Below are positions 1 through 7,121 of a stretch of DNA of 12,199 bases, piece after piece. The DNA comes from Acetobacteraceae bacterium (GTDB taxonomy: Bacteria > Pseudomonadota > Alphaproteobacteria > Acetobacterales > Acetobacteraceae), in NCBI GenBank assembly GCA_947478535.1, contig CANJXD010000125.1:1-12199 (forward strand), written 5' to 3'. The position numbers were made by a program, and so were the translations under genes. A model generated the notes under the pieces. The model saw only the letters and a list, made by a program, of their open reading frames with translations. It did no database searches and was not told the DNA's origin. Each line of letters starts with the position of its first letter. The first letter of the stretch is position 1.

Positions 1-258
1 CTCTCGCTGGATGAGACCAAGCGCCGCCTGCTCGACGTCACCGAGGCCAATGCCGCGCTCGACGAGATCGGCAGCACCATGCGCGACGCGCTGCTGAACT
101 GGCCGGCCCGCGTCTCGGGCTTGATCGCGGCCGAGATCAGCGTCGACCCGCATCTCCTGCAGACCATCCTGCAGAGCCACATCAACGACCTGCTGACGGA
201 GGCGGCCGATCGCTTCGATCCAGCAGGCCTCGGAGGGGACCGGTCTCCGCAGCCGTGA
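1..258 (+). CDS. Phage terminase small subunit, C-terminal part (gene enters from the left edge)
   Basis: Frame 1 is open from the first base to a TGA at 256-258, giving 85 residues without a start codon, so the gene begins outside the window. The visible part is helical and rich in Leu, Ala, Glu and Asp. It contains an MRDALLNWPARVSG segment followed by HLLQTILQSHINDLL, which matches my memory of the C-terminal half of Nu1-type or related terminase small subunits of tailed phages, where this region follows the DNA-binding domain and supports oligomerisation. The next reading frame, a GpA-like terminase large subunit, starts within a few bases of the stop, the usual order for a packaging module. 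The small subunit recognises the packaging site and loads the large subunit. The family call rests partly on that neighbour; the protein alone would be a weaker match. Confidence 0.65.
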   Translation, partial: LSLDETKRRLLDVTEANAALDEIGSTMRDALLNWPARVSGLIAAEISVDPHLLQTILQSHINDLLTEAADRFDPAGLGGDRSPQP

Positions 259-262
259 GCAT

Positions 263-371
263 GTGCGCCGGCGCGTGGGCGCCATGCTCCGCCCGCCGCC
301 GCAGCTCACCGTCTCAGAATGGGCCGAGCGGCACCGCATCCTGAGCACCCGTGCCTCTGCCGAGCCAGGGC
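263..371 (+). pseudogene. Phage terminase large subunit (GpA type), 5' fragment cut off by an IS end
   Basis: A reading frame beginning at GTG 263 (alternatives GTG 275, ATG 284) encodes a stretch ending LTVSEWAERHRIL followed by STRASAEPG. This is the N-terminal signature of GpA-family terminase large subunits, in which the W-A-x-x-x-R-x-L and A-S-x-x-P-G blocks precede the ATPase domain. Homology stops right after this Gly at about position 370. Beyond it the frame runs through unrelated sequence to a TAA at 388-390. Everything needed for activity, namely the Walker motifs and the nuclease domain, is missing, so the gene is dead. The break coincides with a TG dinucleotide at 372 that fits the outer end of the adjacent IS3-type element. 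Intact relatives are about 600 residues or more. The exact start codon is uncertain. Confidence 0.72.
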
Positions 372-1090
372 TGTCAAACAGCGCCCAATAACTTCTACCG
401 AACTGGAGTGCGCCCCTGGGGGTAGACAGCTTCAGGCTTCTGTTTTGACCGTCTGGCGGGCGTGTCGACGCTCGAACTGGGCGGGGCTGAGATAGCCCAA
501 GGCGGGATACAGTCGCCTTTCGTTGTAAACCTTATCGATGAAGCGCGGCAGGTCGGCGGTGACGTCCTCGAAGGTCTTGTAGGCCGCAAGGTAGACGGCC
601 TCGACCTTCAACGTCTTCATGAAGCTCTCGGCCTTGGCGTTGTCATAGAGATTGCCGCGGCAGCTCATCGAGCCTTCCAGGCCGTGGGCGGTCAGCAGCG
701 CCCGGTTGAGACCAAGTTGCGCCCCGCGGTCCGAATGATGAATGCCGCCCTGCGGCGGGTTACGGCCTCGGATCACCGCCTTGAGCGCGGCGACGGCGAT
801 GCGGGCATCCATCGATCGGCTGATCGCATTGCCCACGACCTTGCGCGACCAGGCGTCGAAGATGGCGGCCAAGTAGACGAAGCCGCCAGGAATGGCTACG
901 CAGGCCCGGCTGGCAACCCACAGCTGGTTCGGCGCTTAGGCATGGCATTCCTGGCCAGGTTCGAGAAGATCGGCCCGGCGTGAGCGCTGTCGGTGGTCAC
1001 GACGTAACGCCACCGCCGCTTGGGCTGAAGATCGTGCTCCCGCATCGCCGCCACGGCTACCTCCGGATCGGCGCCCTGCTGCAGTCCGCC
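372..1090 (-). mobile_element. IS3-family insertion sequence, 3' remnant
   Basis: This stretch holds the C-terminal two thirds of an IS3-type orfB on the minus strand plus about 60 bp of 3' flank. The outer end is placed at TG 372-373, because IS3-family elements begin TG and end CA and because terminase homology ends just before it; this boundary is tentative. The other side stops directly at the stop codon of the Bug receptor gene (1091-1093), so orfA, the N-terminal part of orfB and the second terminal repeat are absent. The element therefore cannot transpose by itself. Within the 3' flank, GCTGTC at 370-375 and TCTACC at 394-399 are complementary to GACAGC (425-430) and GGTAGA (421-426), so the flank can fold back. 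Confidence 0.7.
432..1090 (-). pseudogene. IS3-family transposase (orfB, rve/DDE integrase core), frameshifted and truncated
   Basis: Two minus-strand frames join into one IS3-type OrfB. The upstream frame (about 1051-932) reads MREHDLQPKRRWRYVVTTDS and ends in PIFSNLARN. The downstream frame (about 932-432) reads PNQLWVA, then [17 protein letters not shown], and ends in VKTEA. The join needs a one-base shift near 930-937; in the downstream frame a TAA sits at 936-938. Of the catalytic triad, the second Asp (HHSDRG) and the Glu (YDNAKAESF) are present. The first Asp, expected in a WVADLTYV-like block, is replaced: the sequence reads WVASRACV. The segment after SDRG is also about two residues short of the usual spacing. 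The protein would normally be roughly 280 residues; the first third is missing. It is non-functional on three independent counts. Confidence 0.85.
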
Positions 1091-2068
1091 CTAGTCAATC
1101 GAAATGTTCGCTGCCCGGACGACGCTGGTCCAGCGCGCGATCTCGCTACGGATGAAGGCGTCGAACTCGGCTAGGCTGAGCGGTGCCGGGTTAGCGCCTG
1201 CGGCTTCGACGCGCTGCACGATCGCTGCCTCAGCCAACACGCCGCGGGCGGCCGCATCCAGCCGTTCCACGGTCGGCGCCGGTGTGCCCGTGGGCACGAA
1301 GAGCCCGGTCCAGCCGTTCAGCTCGAAGCCAGGCAGCAGTTCCGCCACCGCGGGCAGGGCAGGGAGTTCCGGCAGCCGCTCGGGCGAGGTGATGGCCAGC
1401 AAGCGGAGCTTGCCCTCCCGCACGAGCGCGCGCGTGGCGACCAGCGTGTCCACCATCACCTGCACTTGGCCGCCGGCAAGCGCGACGGTTGCCGCTGTCG
1501 GCGCACGGAACGGCACATGGACGATGTCGAGGCCGGCCATGTGCTTCAGCATCTCGGCCGCAAGGTGCGTGGTCGTGCCATGTCCGCCGGAGCCGTAGTT
1601 GAGCTCGCCCGGCCGCGACCTCGCATAGGCAATGAAGCTTGCGAGGTCGGTGACCGGCAGCGAAGGATGCACCACCACCGCGCTGACACCGCCAGACAGG
1701 CGTGTCACAGGGATGAAGTCGCGCAGCGGGTCGTAGGTAAGCCGGGCGCCATAGAGCGGCACGTTCATCGCATGAGTGCTGATGGTGCCGATTAGCAGCG
1801 TGTGGCCGTCGGCCGGGCTGCGCGCCGCGCCTTCGACGCCGATGATGCCCGCAGCACCCGGCCGGTTCTCCACGACGAACGGCTGCCCAAAGATCGCGCC
1901 GAAGCGGTCCGCGATGAGTCGGCCCATGACATCGGTGGAGCCGCCAGGCGCAAAGGGGACGATAACGCGGACCAACCTGTTCGGCCAGTCGCGCCCCTGC
2001 GCGCGCACGCTGTGTGTCGCTAGGCTTGCAGCACCCGCCAGCAGCAGGCTTCGCCTTGCTAGTTTCAT
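1091..2068 (-). CDS. Bug/TctC-family periplasmic solute-binding receptor
   Basis: A 325-residue exported binding protein of the tripartite tricarboxylate receptor (Bug) family, which captures small carboxylates or similar ligands in the periplasm. The start is ATG 2068, chosen because a GGGAGG Shine-Dalgarno lies 6 nt upstream and because the N-terminus is then a signal peptide (KLARRSLLLAG, A-rich core, cleavage likely near SVRA-Q at residue 23). The twin Arg could allow Tat export, though the motif is imperfect. Family landmarks are PFAPGGSTDVMGRL, VENRPGAAG, DFIPVTRL and the closing RWTSVVRAANI. Length is typical, so the C-terminus is intact although IS sequence begins at the very next base. 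It lies 28 bp after the aldolase stop and is the last gene of the operon. No TctA or TctB membrane subunit is present, so how it passes on its ligand is unknown. Orphan Bug proteins are common, and some act as sensors. Confidence 0.9.
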   Translation of the reverse strand: MKLARRSLLLAGAASLATHSVRAQGRDWPNRLVRVIVPFAPGGSTDVMGRLIADRFGAIFGQPFVVENRPGAAGIIGVEGAARSPADGHTLLIGTISTHAMNVPLYGARLTYDPLRDFIPVTRLSGGVSAVVVHPSLPVTDLASFIAYARSRPGELNYGSGGHGTTTHLAAEMLKHMAGLDIVHVPFRAPTAATVALAGGQVQVMVDTLVATRALVREGKLRLLAITSPERLPELPALPAVAELLPGFELNGWTGLFVPTGTPAPTVERLDAAARGVLAEAAIVQRVEAAGANPAPLSLAEFDAFIRSEIARWTSVVRAANISID

Positions 2069-2096
2069 CCCAGTCCTCCCCTCGGCTTCGCGCCGT

Positions 2097-2930
2097 TCAC
2101 GTTGCCATCGCACGGACTTCGCGGGCCTTGGCAGCGCAGGCACCGACCAGAAAGCCCAGATCCGTGCCGGTCGAGACGTAGCGCGCGCCCATCTTCACGA
2201 ACTCGGCCGTCAGGTCGGGCCGCCCGGCCAGGCCGCCGATGCCGACATGCTTACCGCGCCCGCGCGCCGCGGCGATGATGCGCGCATAGGCGGCGCGGAC
2301 CTGCGGATGGTCGAACTCGCCCGGGATGCCCATCTCCGCCGTGAGGTCGTTGGTGCCGACGAGCAGCATGTCTACGCCCTCCACCGCTACGATCTCCTCC
2401 ACCTTCTCGAGCGCGTCCAGCGTCTCGATCATCGGGATCACCATGGTGGCGGCATCCAGCACGGGGTTCGACTCGGTGGCCGGGAAAGGGCGGTAGCCGA
2501 AATGCGGCATGTGACCGGCGGCGGAGCGCGTGCCGAGCGGCGGGAACTTCGCCATCTCCACCACCGCCCTCGCCTCCTGCGCCGACCGCACATGAGGCGC
2601 AATAATGCCGAGTGATCCGGCATCGAGCACGCGGCCGATGTAGTCGGCGCTCAGCGCGGGCACACGCACGAAGGGCGTGATGCCGCACGCGAGGGCAGCC
2701 ATACATATCTGCCCGGTCATGTCGAGCGAAAGCGGGCCGTGCTCCATGTCAACATAGAGCGTGTCGAAGCCGGCGCTGGCGGCGATCTGTGCGATCTCCA
2801 CGCCGCGCACGAGGCGCACAGTCATGGAAGCGACGACCTCGTCGCGCGCCAGCTTCTCGCGTACCTTGTTCCGGAGCAGTTCGGATGGCGTGACGGACAT
2901 GGCGGTGGCTCCGATGGTGGCGGCGCTCAT
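2097..2930 (-). CDS. HpcH/HpaI-family class II aldolase (2-keto-3-deoxy-acid type)
   Basis: A 277-residue TIM-barrel aldolase of the HpcH/HpaI/citrate-lyase family. These cytoplasmic enzymes use a divalent metal to split 2-keto-4-hydroxy acids into pyruvate and an aldehyde. Compared with E. coli HpaI as I remember it (His45, Arg70, Glu149, Asp175), this protein shows His64 in DMEHGP, Arg89 in PFVRVPA, Glu169 in PMIETLDAL and Asp195 in [11 protein letters not shown]. The spacings of 25 and 26 residues are conserved exactly, so the active site looks intact. The usual Gly-rich phosphate/carboxylate loop reads [20 protein letters not shown] 2930 overlaps the upstream ATPase stop as ATGA, implying coupled translation. 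ATG 2900 (residue 11), with GGAG 8 nt upstream, is an alternative start. True substrate unknown; catabolism of whatever the importer brings in is the natural guess. Confidence 0.88.
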   Translation of the reverse strand: MSAATIGATAMSVTPSELLRNKVREKLARDEVVASMTVRLVRGVEIAQIAASAGFDTLYVDMEHGPLSLDMTGQICMAALACGITPFVRVPALSADYIGRVLDAGSLGIIAPHVRSAQEARAVVEMAKFPPLGTRSAAGHMPHFGYRPFPATESNPVLDAATMVIPMIETLDALEKVEEIVAVEGVDMLLVGTNDLTAEMGIPGEFDHPQVRAAYARIIAAARGRGKHVGIGGLAGRPDLTAEFVKMGARYVSTGTDLGFLVGACAAKAREVRAMAT

Positions 2931-3937
2931 GCGACGCCCTTGAGGGTGAGTTCGGCGGCACGGTGGCAGCGCACGAGGTGACCGTCGCCCGAATCGACCA
3001 GCGCGGGCACGTCTACGCGGCAGCGATCGACGGCGTAGGGGCAGCGCGGATGGAAGGCGCAGCCGGGCGGCGGGTCGGCGGGGTCCGCGACCTCGCCGCG
3101 CAGGATCATGCGTTCCGCGCGGCGGCGCGGATCGGGCTGCGGCACGGCGGAGAGCAGCGCCTCTGTGTAGGGGTGCTTCGGCGAGGCGTAGAGGCGGCGC
3201 GTCGGCGCCTGTTCGACGATACGGCCGACATACATGACGGCGACCCGGTCGCTCATGTGCTTCACCACGCTGAGGTCGTGGGCGATAAAGAGGTAAGCGA
3301 GGCCAAGCCGCTCCTGGAGTTCCAGCAACAGGTTCACCACCTGCGCCTGCACGGAGACATCAAGGGCCGAGACCGGTTCGTCCGCCACCACCAGGTGCGG
3401 GTTCAGTGCCAGCGCGCGCGCAATGCCGACGCGTTGACGCTGCCCACCACTGAATGCGTGCGGGAAGCGCGACAGGGCAAGCCGCGGCAGCTTCACGAGG
3501 TCCAGCAATTCCAGCACGCGGTCACGGCGGGAGGCCGACGTGCCGATCGCGTTCACCAGAAGCGGCTCCGCAATAATGTCGCCGACGGTCATGCGCGGAT
3601 TGAGCGATGAATAGGGATCCTGGAAGATCATCTGCATGTGGCGCCGCACGCCGCGCAACCTCGCGCGCTTCATGCCGGCGACATCGACGATTGGCCCATC
3701 AGCGCCGAGCTGGAAGTGAATCTCGCCGGACGTAGGCGGCATGGCGCGGAGGATGCAGCGGGAAACGGTGGTCTTGCCGCAGCCGCTCTCACCGACGAGG
3801 GAGAGCGTCTCGCCACGCGCCACCTGCAGGCTGACTCCATCGACTGCGCGCACCTGGCCGACGACGCGTTGCAGCAGCCCGCGGCGGATCGGGAAATGCT
3901 TGGTGAGGTCGCGGACTTCGAGGACGGGGGGCTTCAT
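2927..3937 (-). CDS. ABC importer ATPase subunit, DppF/OppF type
   Basis: A 336-residue ATPase that powers the binding-protein-dependent importer encoded upstream. Motifs in order: Walker A GESGCGKT (49-56), Q-loop Gln106 in [11 protein letters not shown], signature FSGGQRQR (162-169), Walker B VVADEP with catalytic Glu187, D-loop SALD (190-193), switch His220. The C-terminal oligo-peptide extension carries four Cys (CAFHPRC, then two more). The same pattern is reported to hold an iron-sulphur cluster in some Dpp/Opp ATPases, stated here from memory. The start is ATG 3937, because it overlaps the preceding ATPase stop as ATGA (3934-3937) and gives the normal N-terminus [11 protein letters not shown]; a longer in-frame reading would run back into the neighbour. 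The stop overlaps the aldolase start in the same way. It should pair with the DppD-like subunit as a heterodimer. Confidence 0.93.
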   Translation of the reverse strand: MKPPVLEVRDLTKHFPIRRGLLQRVVGQVRAVDGVSLQVARGETLSLVGESGCGKTTVSRCILRAMPPTSGEIHFQLGADGPIVDVAGMKRARLRGVRRHMQMIFQDPYSSLNPRMTVGDIIAEPLLVNAIGTSASRRDRVLELLDLVKLPRLALSRFPHAFSGGQRQRVGIARALALNPHLVVADEPVSALDVSVQAQVVNLLLELQERLGLAYLFIAHDLSVVKHMSDRVAVMYVGRIVEQAPTRRLYASPKHPYTEALLSAVPQPDPRRRAERMILRGEVADPADPPPGCAFHPRCPYAVDRCRVDVPALVDSGDGHLVRCHRAAELTLKGVA

Positions 3938-4974
3938 GCCGCACGCTCCGCCGCAGTTTCCGCCTCGCGCTCGGCCGCGAAACACCTCACGCCGCCCCCA
4001 TCGGGCAGGACCATTTCGACCGGAATGGCGGTGTCGCAGCGTCCGGGGATGGCATCCGGGCAGCGCGGGTGGAACGCGCAGCCGGTCGGCCGGCGATAGG
4101 GGTGCGGGACAGATCCGCTAATGGTGGCGAGGCGGCTGCGCGGCTCCGCCAGCACGCTCGGGATGGAGCGCAGCAGCATGCGCGTGTAGGGGTGGCGCGG
4201 CGCGTGGAAGATGCGGTCAACCGGCCCATGCTCGACGACACGGCCGAGATACATGACAGCTACGTCGGTCGCCATTTCCGCGATCACGCCCATGTCGTGC
4301 GTGATGAGGATCAAAGCGAGTTGCCGTTCCCGTTGCAGGCGGCGCATCAGGTCCAGGATCTGCGCCTGCGTCGTTACGTCGAGTGCGGTGGTGGGCTCGT
4401 CCGCGATCAGGATGTCGGGCTCGCCCGCCAGCGCCATCGCGACCATGACGCGCTGGCGGAGGCCGCCGCTGAGCTGGAAAGGGTATTCGTCGGCGCGGCG
4501 CTCGGGGCGGGGGATGCCGACCTCCCGCAGCAGCGCGATGGCGCCTTCCCGGGCGGCGGCTTTCGAAAGGCCGCGATGGCGGCGCAGCACCTCTCCCACC
4601 TGATTGCCAACGCTGTAGTGTACACTGAGCGAGGTCATCGGTTCCTGGAACACCAGGCCGATGCGCCGGCCGCGAATGTCCTGGATGGCGCTGCTGCGTG
4701 GATCGAGCGTGGCGAGATCAAGCGGCGGCATGCCCTCGCCCTGGTCGAGCAGGATCCGGCCGGAGAGGATGCGTCCGGGCTTCTCCTCGAGCCGCATCGC
4801 GGCGCGGGCCGTCACGCTCTTGCCGCAGCCGCTTTCGCCGACAATGCCGAGGGTGCGGCCAGGATAGGCATCGAGGCTGACGCCTTCGAGCGCACGGACG
4901 ACGCCCTCCTCCTGCTCGAAATGCACGACGAGGTCGCGGATGGAGAGAGCCGGGCGGAGTGTCGTCATGATCAT
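3934..4974 (-). CDS. ABC importer ATPase subunit, DppD/OppD type
   Basis: A 346-residue ATPase, partner of the DppF-like subunit. Motifs: Walker A GESGCGKS (46-53), Q-loop Gln110 in VFQEPMTSL, signature LSGGLRQR (168-175, with Leu instead of the last Gln of LSGGQ, common in the DppD branch), Walker B LIADEP with Glu193, D-loop TALD (196-199), switch His226. The C-terminal domain again has four Cys (CAFHPRC plus two). ATG 4974 overlaps the permease stop as ATGA (4971-4974). ATG 4968, two codons later, is an equally possible start. Length is slightly above classical DppD because the N-terminal and C-terminal ends are a little longer. All nucleotide-binding residues are present, so the subunit should be active. 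Confidence 0.93.
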   Translation of the reverse strand: MIMTTLRPALSIRDLVVHFEQEEGVVRALEGVSLDAYPGRTLGIVGESGCGKSVTARAAMRLEEKPGRILSGRILLDQGEGMPPLDLATLDPRSSAIQDIRGRRIGLVFQEPMTSLSVHYSVGNQVGEVLRRHRGLSKAAAREGAIALLREVGIPRPERRADEYPFQLSGGLRQRVMVAMALAGEPDILIADEPTTALDVTTQAQILDLMRRLQRERQLALILITHDMGVIAEMATDVAVMYLGRVVEHGPVDRIFHAPRHPYTRMLLRSIPSVLAEPRSRLATISGSVPHPYRRPTGCAFHPRCPDAIPGRCDTAIPVEMVLPDGGGVRCFAAEREAETAAERAA

Positions 4975-6116
4975 CCGTAGGGATCGGCGGCGTCGCGCAG
5001 CCCGTCGCCCAGGAAGTTGAAGGCGAGGATGACGACGATGACGGGTACCGCCGCCATCAGAAGCCAGGGCGCCAGCGCGAGCGACTGGATGGACTGCGCA
5101 TCCTGCAGCAGGATGCCCCAGCTGATCGCCGGCGGACGCAGGCCGAGGCCGAGGAAGCTCAGGGACGTCTCGCTGATGATCATCGCCGGCAGCGCGAGGC
5201 TGGTGGCGGCGATGACATGGCTGGCGAAGGAGGGGAGCATGTGGCGGAAGATGACGCGCCCCCGGCTGGCGCCCGCGAGTTCCGCCGCGATAACAAAATC
5301 CTCGCCCCGCAACGCCAGGAAGCGGCCACGTACGACGCGCGCAAGGTCTGTCCAGCCAATCAGAGAGATGATGAGCGTAATGGCGAAATAGACCTGGAGC
5401 GTGGACCAGCTCGATGGCAGCGCCGCAGCGAGTCCCATCCAGAGCGGAATAGTGGGAACCGATCGCAGGATCTCGATAAAGCGCTGGATGACGGTATCGA
5501 CGACGCCGCCATAAAGCCCAGAGATGCCGCCAAGCAGGATGCCGAGCACCAGGCTGACGGCGACGCCCGCCAACCCCACCAGCAGGGAGATGCGCGTCGC
5601 CACAAGCAGGCGAGACCAGAGGTCGCGACCGAGCTGATCGGTGCCAAGCAGGAAGATACCATCCGCCGCCCCGCCGCCCTCGATGCCCAGTAAATGGATG
5701 TCGGTTGGGATGAGGCCCAGGAAATTGTATTCGTAACCATGGACGAACATGCGAACGGGCAGTTTGCGGTTCGGGTCCACCACATAGTTCACCCGGAAGG
5801 TCCGCATGTCCCGCACCCCACGCAGGCCGAGGACATGCGGGCGGAACTCGCCCTCGTCGAAAAACCGGATGGCCTGGGGCGGGATGAAGCCGCGCCGCGC
5901 ATCGGTCGCATGCGGGTCGGATGTGGCGAGGAAGTCGGCAAAGGCGGCGACGAGGTAGAAGGCGATGATGACGATGCCGCTGGCCACTGCGACGCGGTGA
6001 CGGCGGAAGCGCAACCAGGTCAGGCGGAGCTGAGTCGCTTGGCCGAGCCGATCGTCGGTAAGCTCCTCGGCGCCGGGAATAGGCAATCTGTCGGGGGCAT
6101 GCTGCGTCGCGGACAT
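4971..6116 (-). CDS. ABC importer permease, DppC type with large periplasmic insertion
   Basis: A 381-residue inner-membrane permease (BPD_transp_1). An N-terminal cytoplasmic tail (1-41) leads to TM1 (about 42-63), then a periplasmic segment of about 90 residues (65-157) that includes YEYNFLGLIPTDIHLLGIEG, and then the conserved GTDQLGRDLWSR (158-169) that opens the five-helix core. The ATPase-coupling EAA loop is EDFVIAAELAGASRGRVIF. Classical DppC (about 300 residues) lacks about 60 residues of this insertion. From memory, the insertion is shared by permeases that work with large family-5 binding proteins, several of which import oligosaccharides. ATG 6116 shares one base with the preceding stop (TGATG at 6118-6114), supporting coupled translation and excluding the longer reading that runs into the neighbour. 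Confidence 0.92.
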   Translation of the reverse strand: MSATQHAPDRLPIPGAEELTDDRLGQATQLRLTWLRFRRHRVAVASGIVIIAFYLVAAFADFLATSDPHATDARRGFIPPQAIRFFDEGEFRPHVLGLRGVRDMRTFRVNYVVDPNRKLPVRMFVHGYEYNFLGLIPTDIHLLGIEGGGAADGIFLLGTDQLGRDLWSRLLVATRISLLVGLAGVAVSLVLGILLGGISGLYGGVVDTVIQRFIEILRSVPTIPLWMGLAAALPSSWSTLQVYFAITLIISLIGWTDLARVVRGRFLALRGEDFVIAAELAGASRGRVIFRHMLPSFASHVIAATSLALPAMIISETSLSFLGLGLRPPAISWGILLQDAQSIQSLALAPWLLMAAVPVIVVILAFNFLGDGLRDAADPYG

Positions 6117-7105
6117 CAGCCGGCCTGCATGCGGATGCGCGGGTCGATCCACATCAGCACCAGGTCGGAGATGAAGGTGCCGATCACCGTCAATACGCCC
6201 AGCAGCAGCACGATGGTGCCGGCGAGGAACATATCCTGTGCCACTAGCGCGCGCAGCAGCAGCGGCCCGACCGTCGGCAGCGACAGCACGAGGGAGACGA
6301 TGATGCTGCCCGAGACGATCTGCGGGAAGATGTAGCCAATGGAACTGGCGAAGGGGTTCAGCGCCGCACGCACGGGGTACTTCATCAGCACGCGCGTCTC
6401 TGACAGCCCTTTGGCGCGCGCCGCCACGACATAGGGCATGCGCAGTTCGTCCAGCAGATTGGCGCGCATGATGCGGATGAGGTGCGCGGTGCCGGCGGTG
6501 GCCAGAACGATGGCCGGCAGAATCATGTGCTGCAGTAAGTCAATGACCTTGCCGACACTCCAGGGCTCGCGTTCATACTCGGGGGAGAACAGGCCGCCGA
6601 CGCTCAGGCCGAACATGGTGTAGCCGAGATACATCAGCACCAGCGCTAGTAGGAAATTCGGCACCGCCAGGCCGATGAAGCCCACGAAGGTGAAGACGTA
6701 GTCGCCCAGCGAATACTGCCGCACCGCGGAATAGATGCCGATCGGTAGCGCCAGCCCCCAGGTCAGCACCAGCGCGGCGACGGAAACGGCGAGGGTCAGC
6801 CAGATACGGTCGCCGATCACCTCCGCCACCGGCCGGCGCCATTCCATAGAGTAGCCGAAATCGCCGATCACGAACCGGCTGATCCATTTGAGATACTGCA
6901 CATGCATCGGCTGGCCGAGGCCATACATCTCCCGAAGTGACTCCGCTTCCTCGGCGGAGACAGTGCTACCGCTGATGGTGAGCTGGACGATGTAGGCATC
7001 GACGAAGTCGCCAGGCGGCAACTGGATGATGACGAAGGTCAGCACGGAGATTGCCGCCGTCGTCAGCACTGCCAGCACAAGGCGGCGCGCAAGGTATCTC
7101 AGCAC
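6116..7105 (-). CDS. ABC importer permease, DppB type
   Basis: A 329-residue inner-membrane permease. TM1 is at the extreme N-terminus (LRYLARRLVLAVLTTAAIS), followed by VIIQLPPGDF, the standard start of this family. The periplasmic loop with YGLGQPMHVQYLKW and FGYSMEWRRPV precedes the five-helix core. The EAA loop reads YVVAARAKGLSETRVLMKYP. The start is taken as GTG 7105, which lies 16 bp after the binding-protein stop and places TM1 where relatives have it; no ATG fits, and a longer frame would run back into the upstream gene. The ribosome-binding site is weak (AAGAG about 10 nt upstream), so translation may depend on coupling to the preceding gene. It forms the channel with the DppC-like subunit. 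Confidence 0.9.
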   Translation of the reverse strand: MLRYLARRLVLAVLTTAAISVLTFVIIQLPPGDFVDAYIVQLTISGSTVSAEEAESLREMYGLGQPMHVQYLKWISRFVIGDFGYSMEWRRPVAEVIGDRIWLTLAVSVAALVLTWGLALPIGIYSAVRQYSLGDYVFTFVGFIGLAVPNFLLALVLMYLGYTMFGLSVGGLFSPEYEREPWSVGKVIDLLQHMILPAIVLATAGTAHLIRIMRANLLDELRMPYVVAARAKGLSETRVLMKYPVRAALNPFASSIGYIFPQIVSGSIIVSLVLSLPTVGPLLLRALVAQDMFLAGTIVLLLGVLTVIGTFISDLVLMWIDPRIRMQAG

Positions 7106-7121
7106 GCTGCGCGCTCTTTCG

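Noticed and set aside
462..983. A 173-codon plus-strand frame across the IS remnant
   Set aside because: Antisense to clear transposase sequence; no motif and no good ribosome-binding site.
1776..2615. A 279-codon plus-strand open frame spanning the Bug and aldolase genes
   Set aside because: It crosses two well-supported genes on the other strand, has Arg/His-rich low-quality composition and no recognisable domain.
4069..4980. A 303-codon plus-strand open frame opposite the DppD-like ATPase
   Set aside because: Antisense shadow of a gene with every ATPase motif; no signal of its own.
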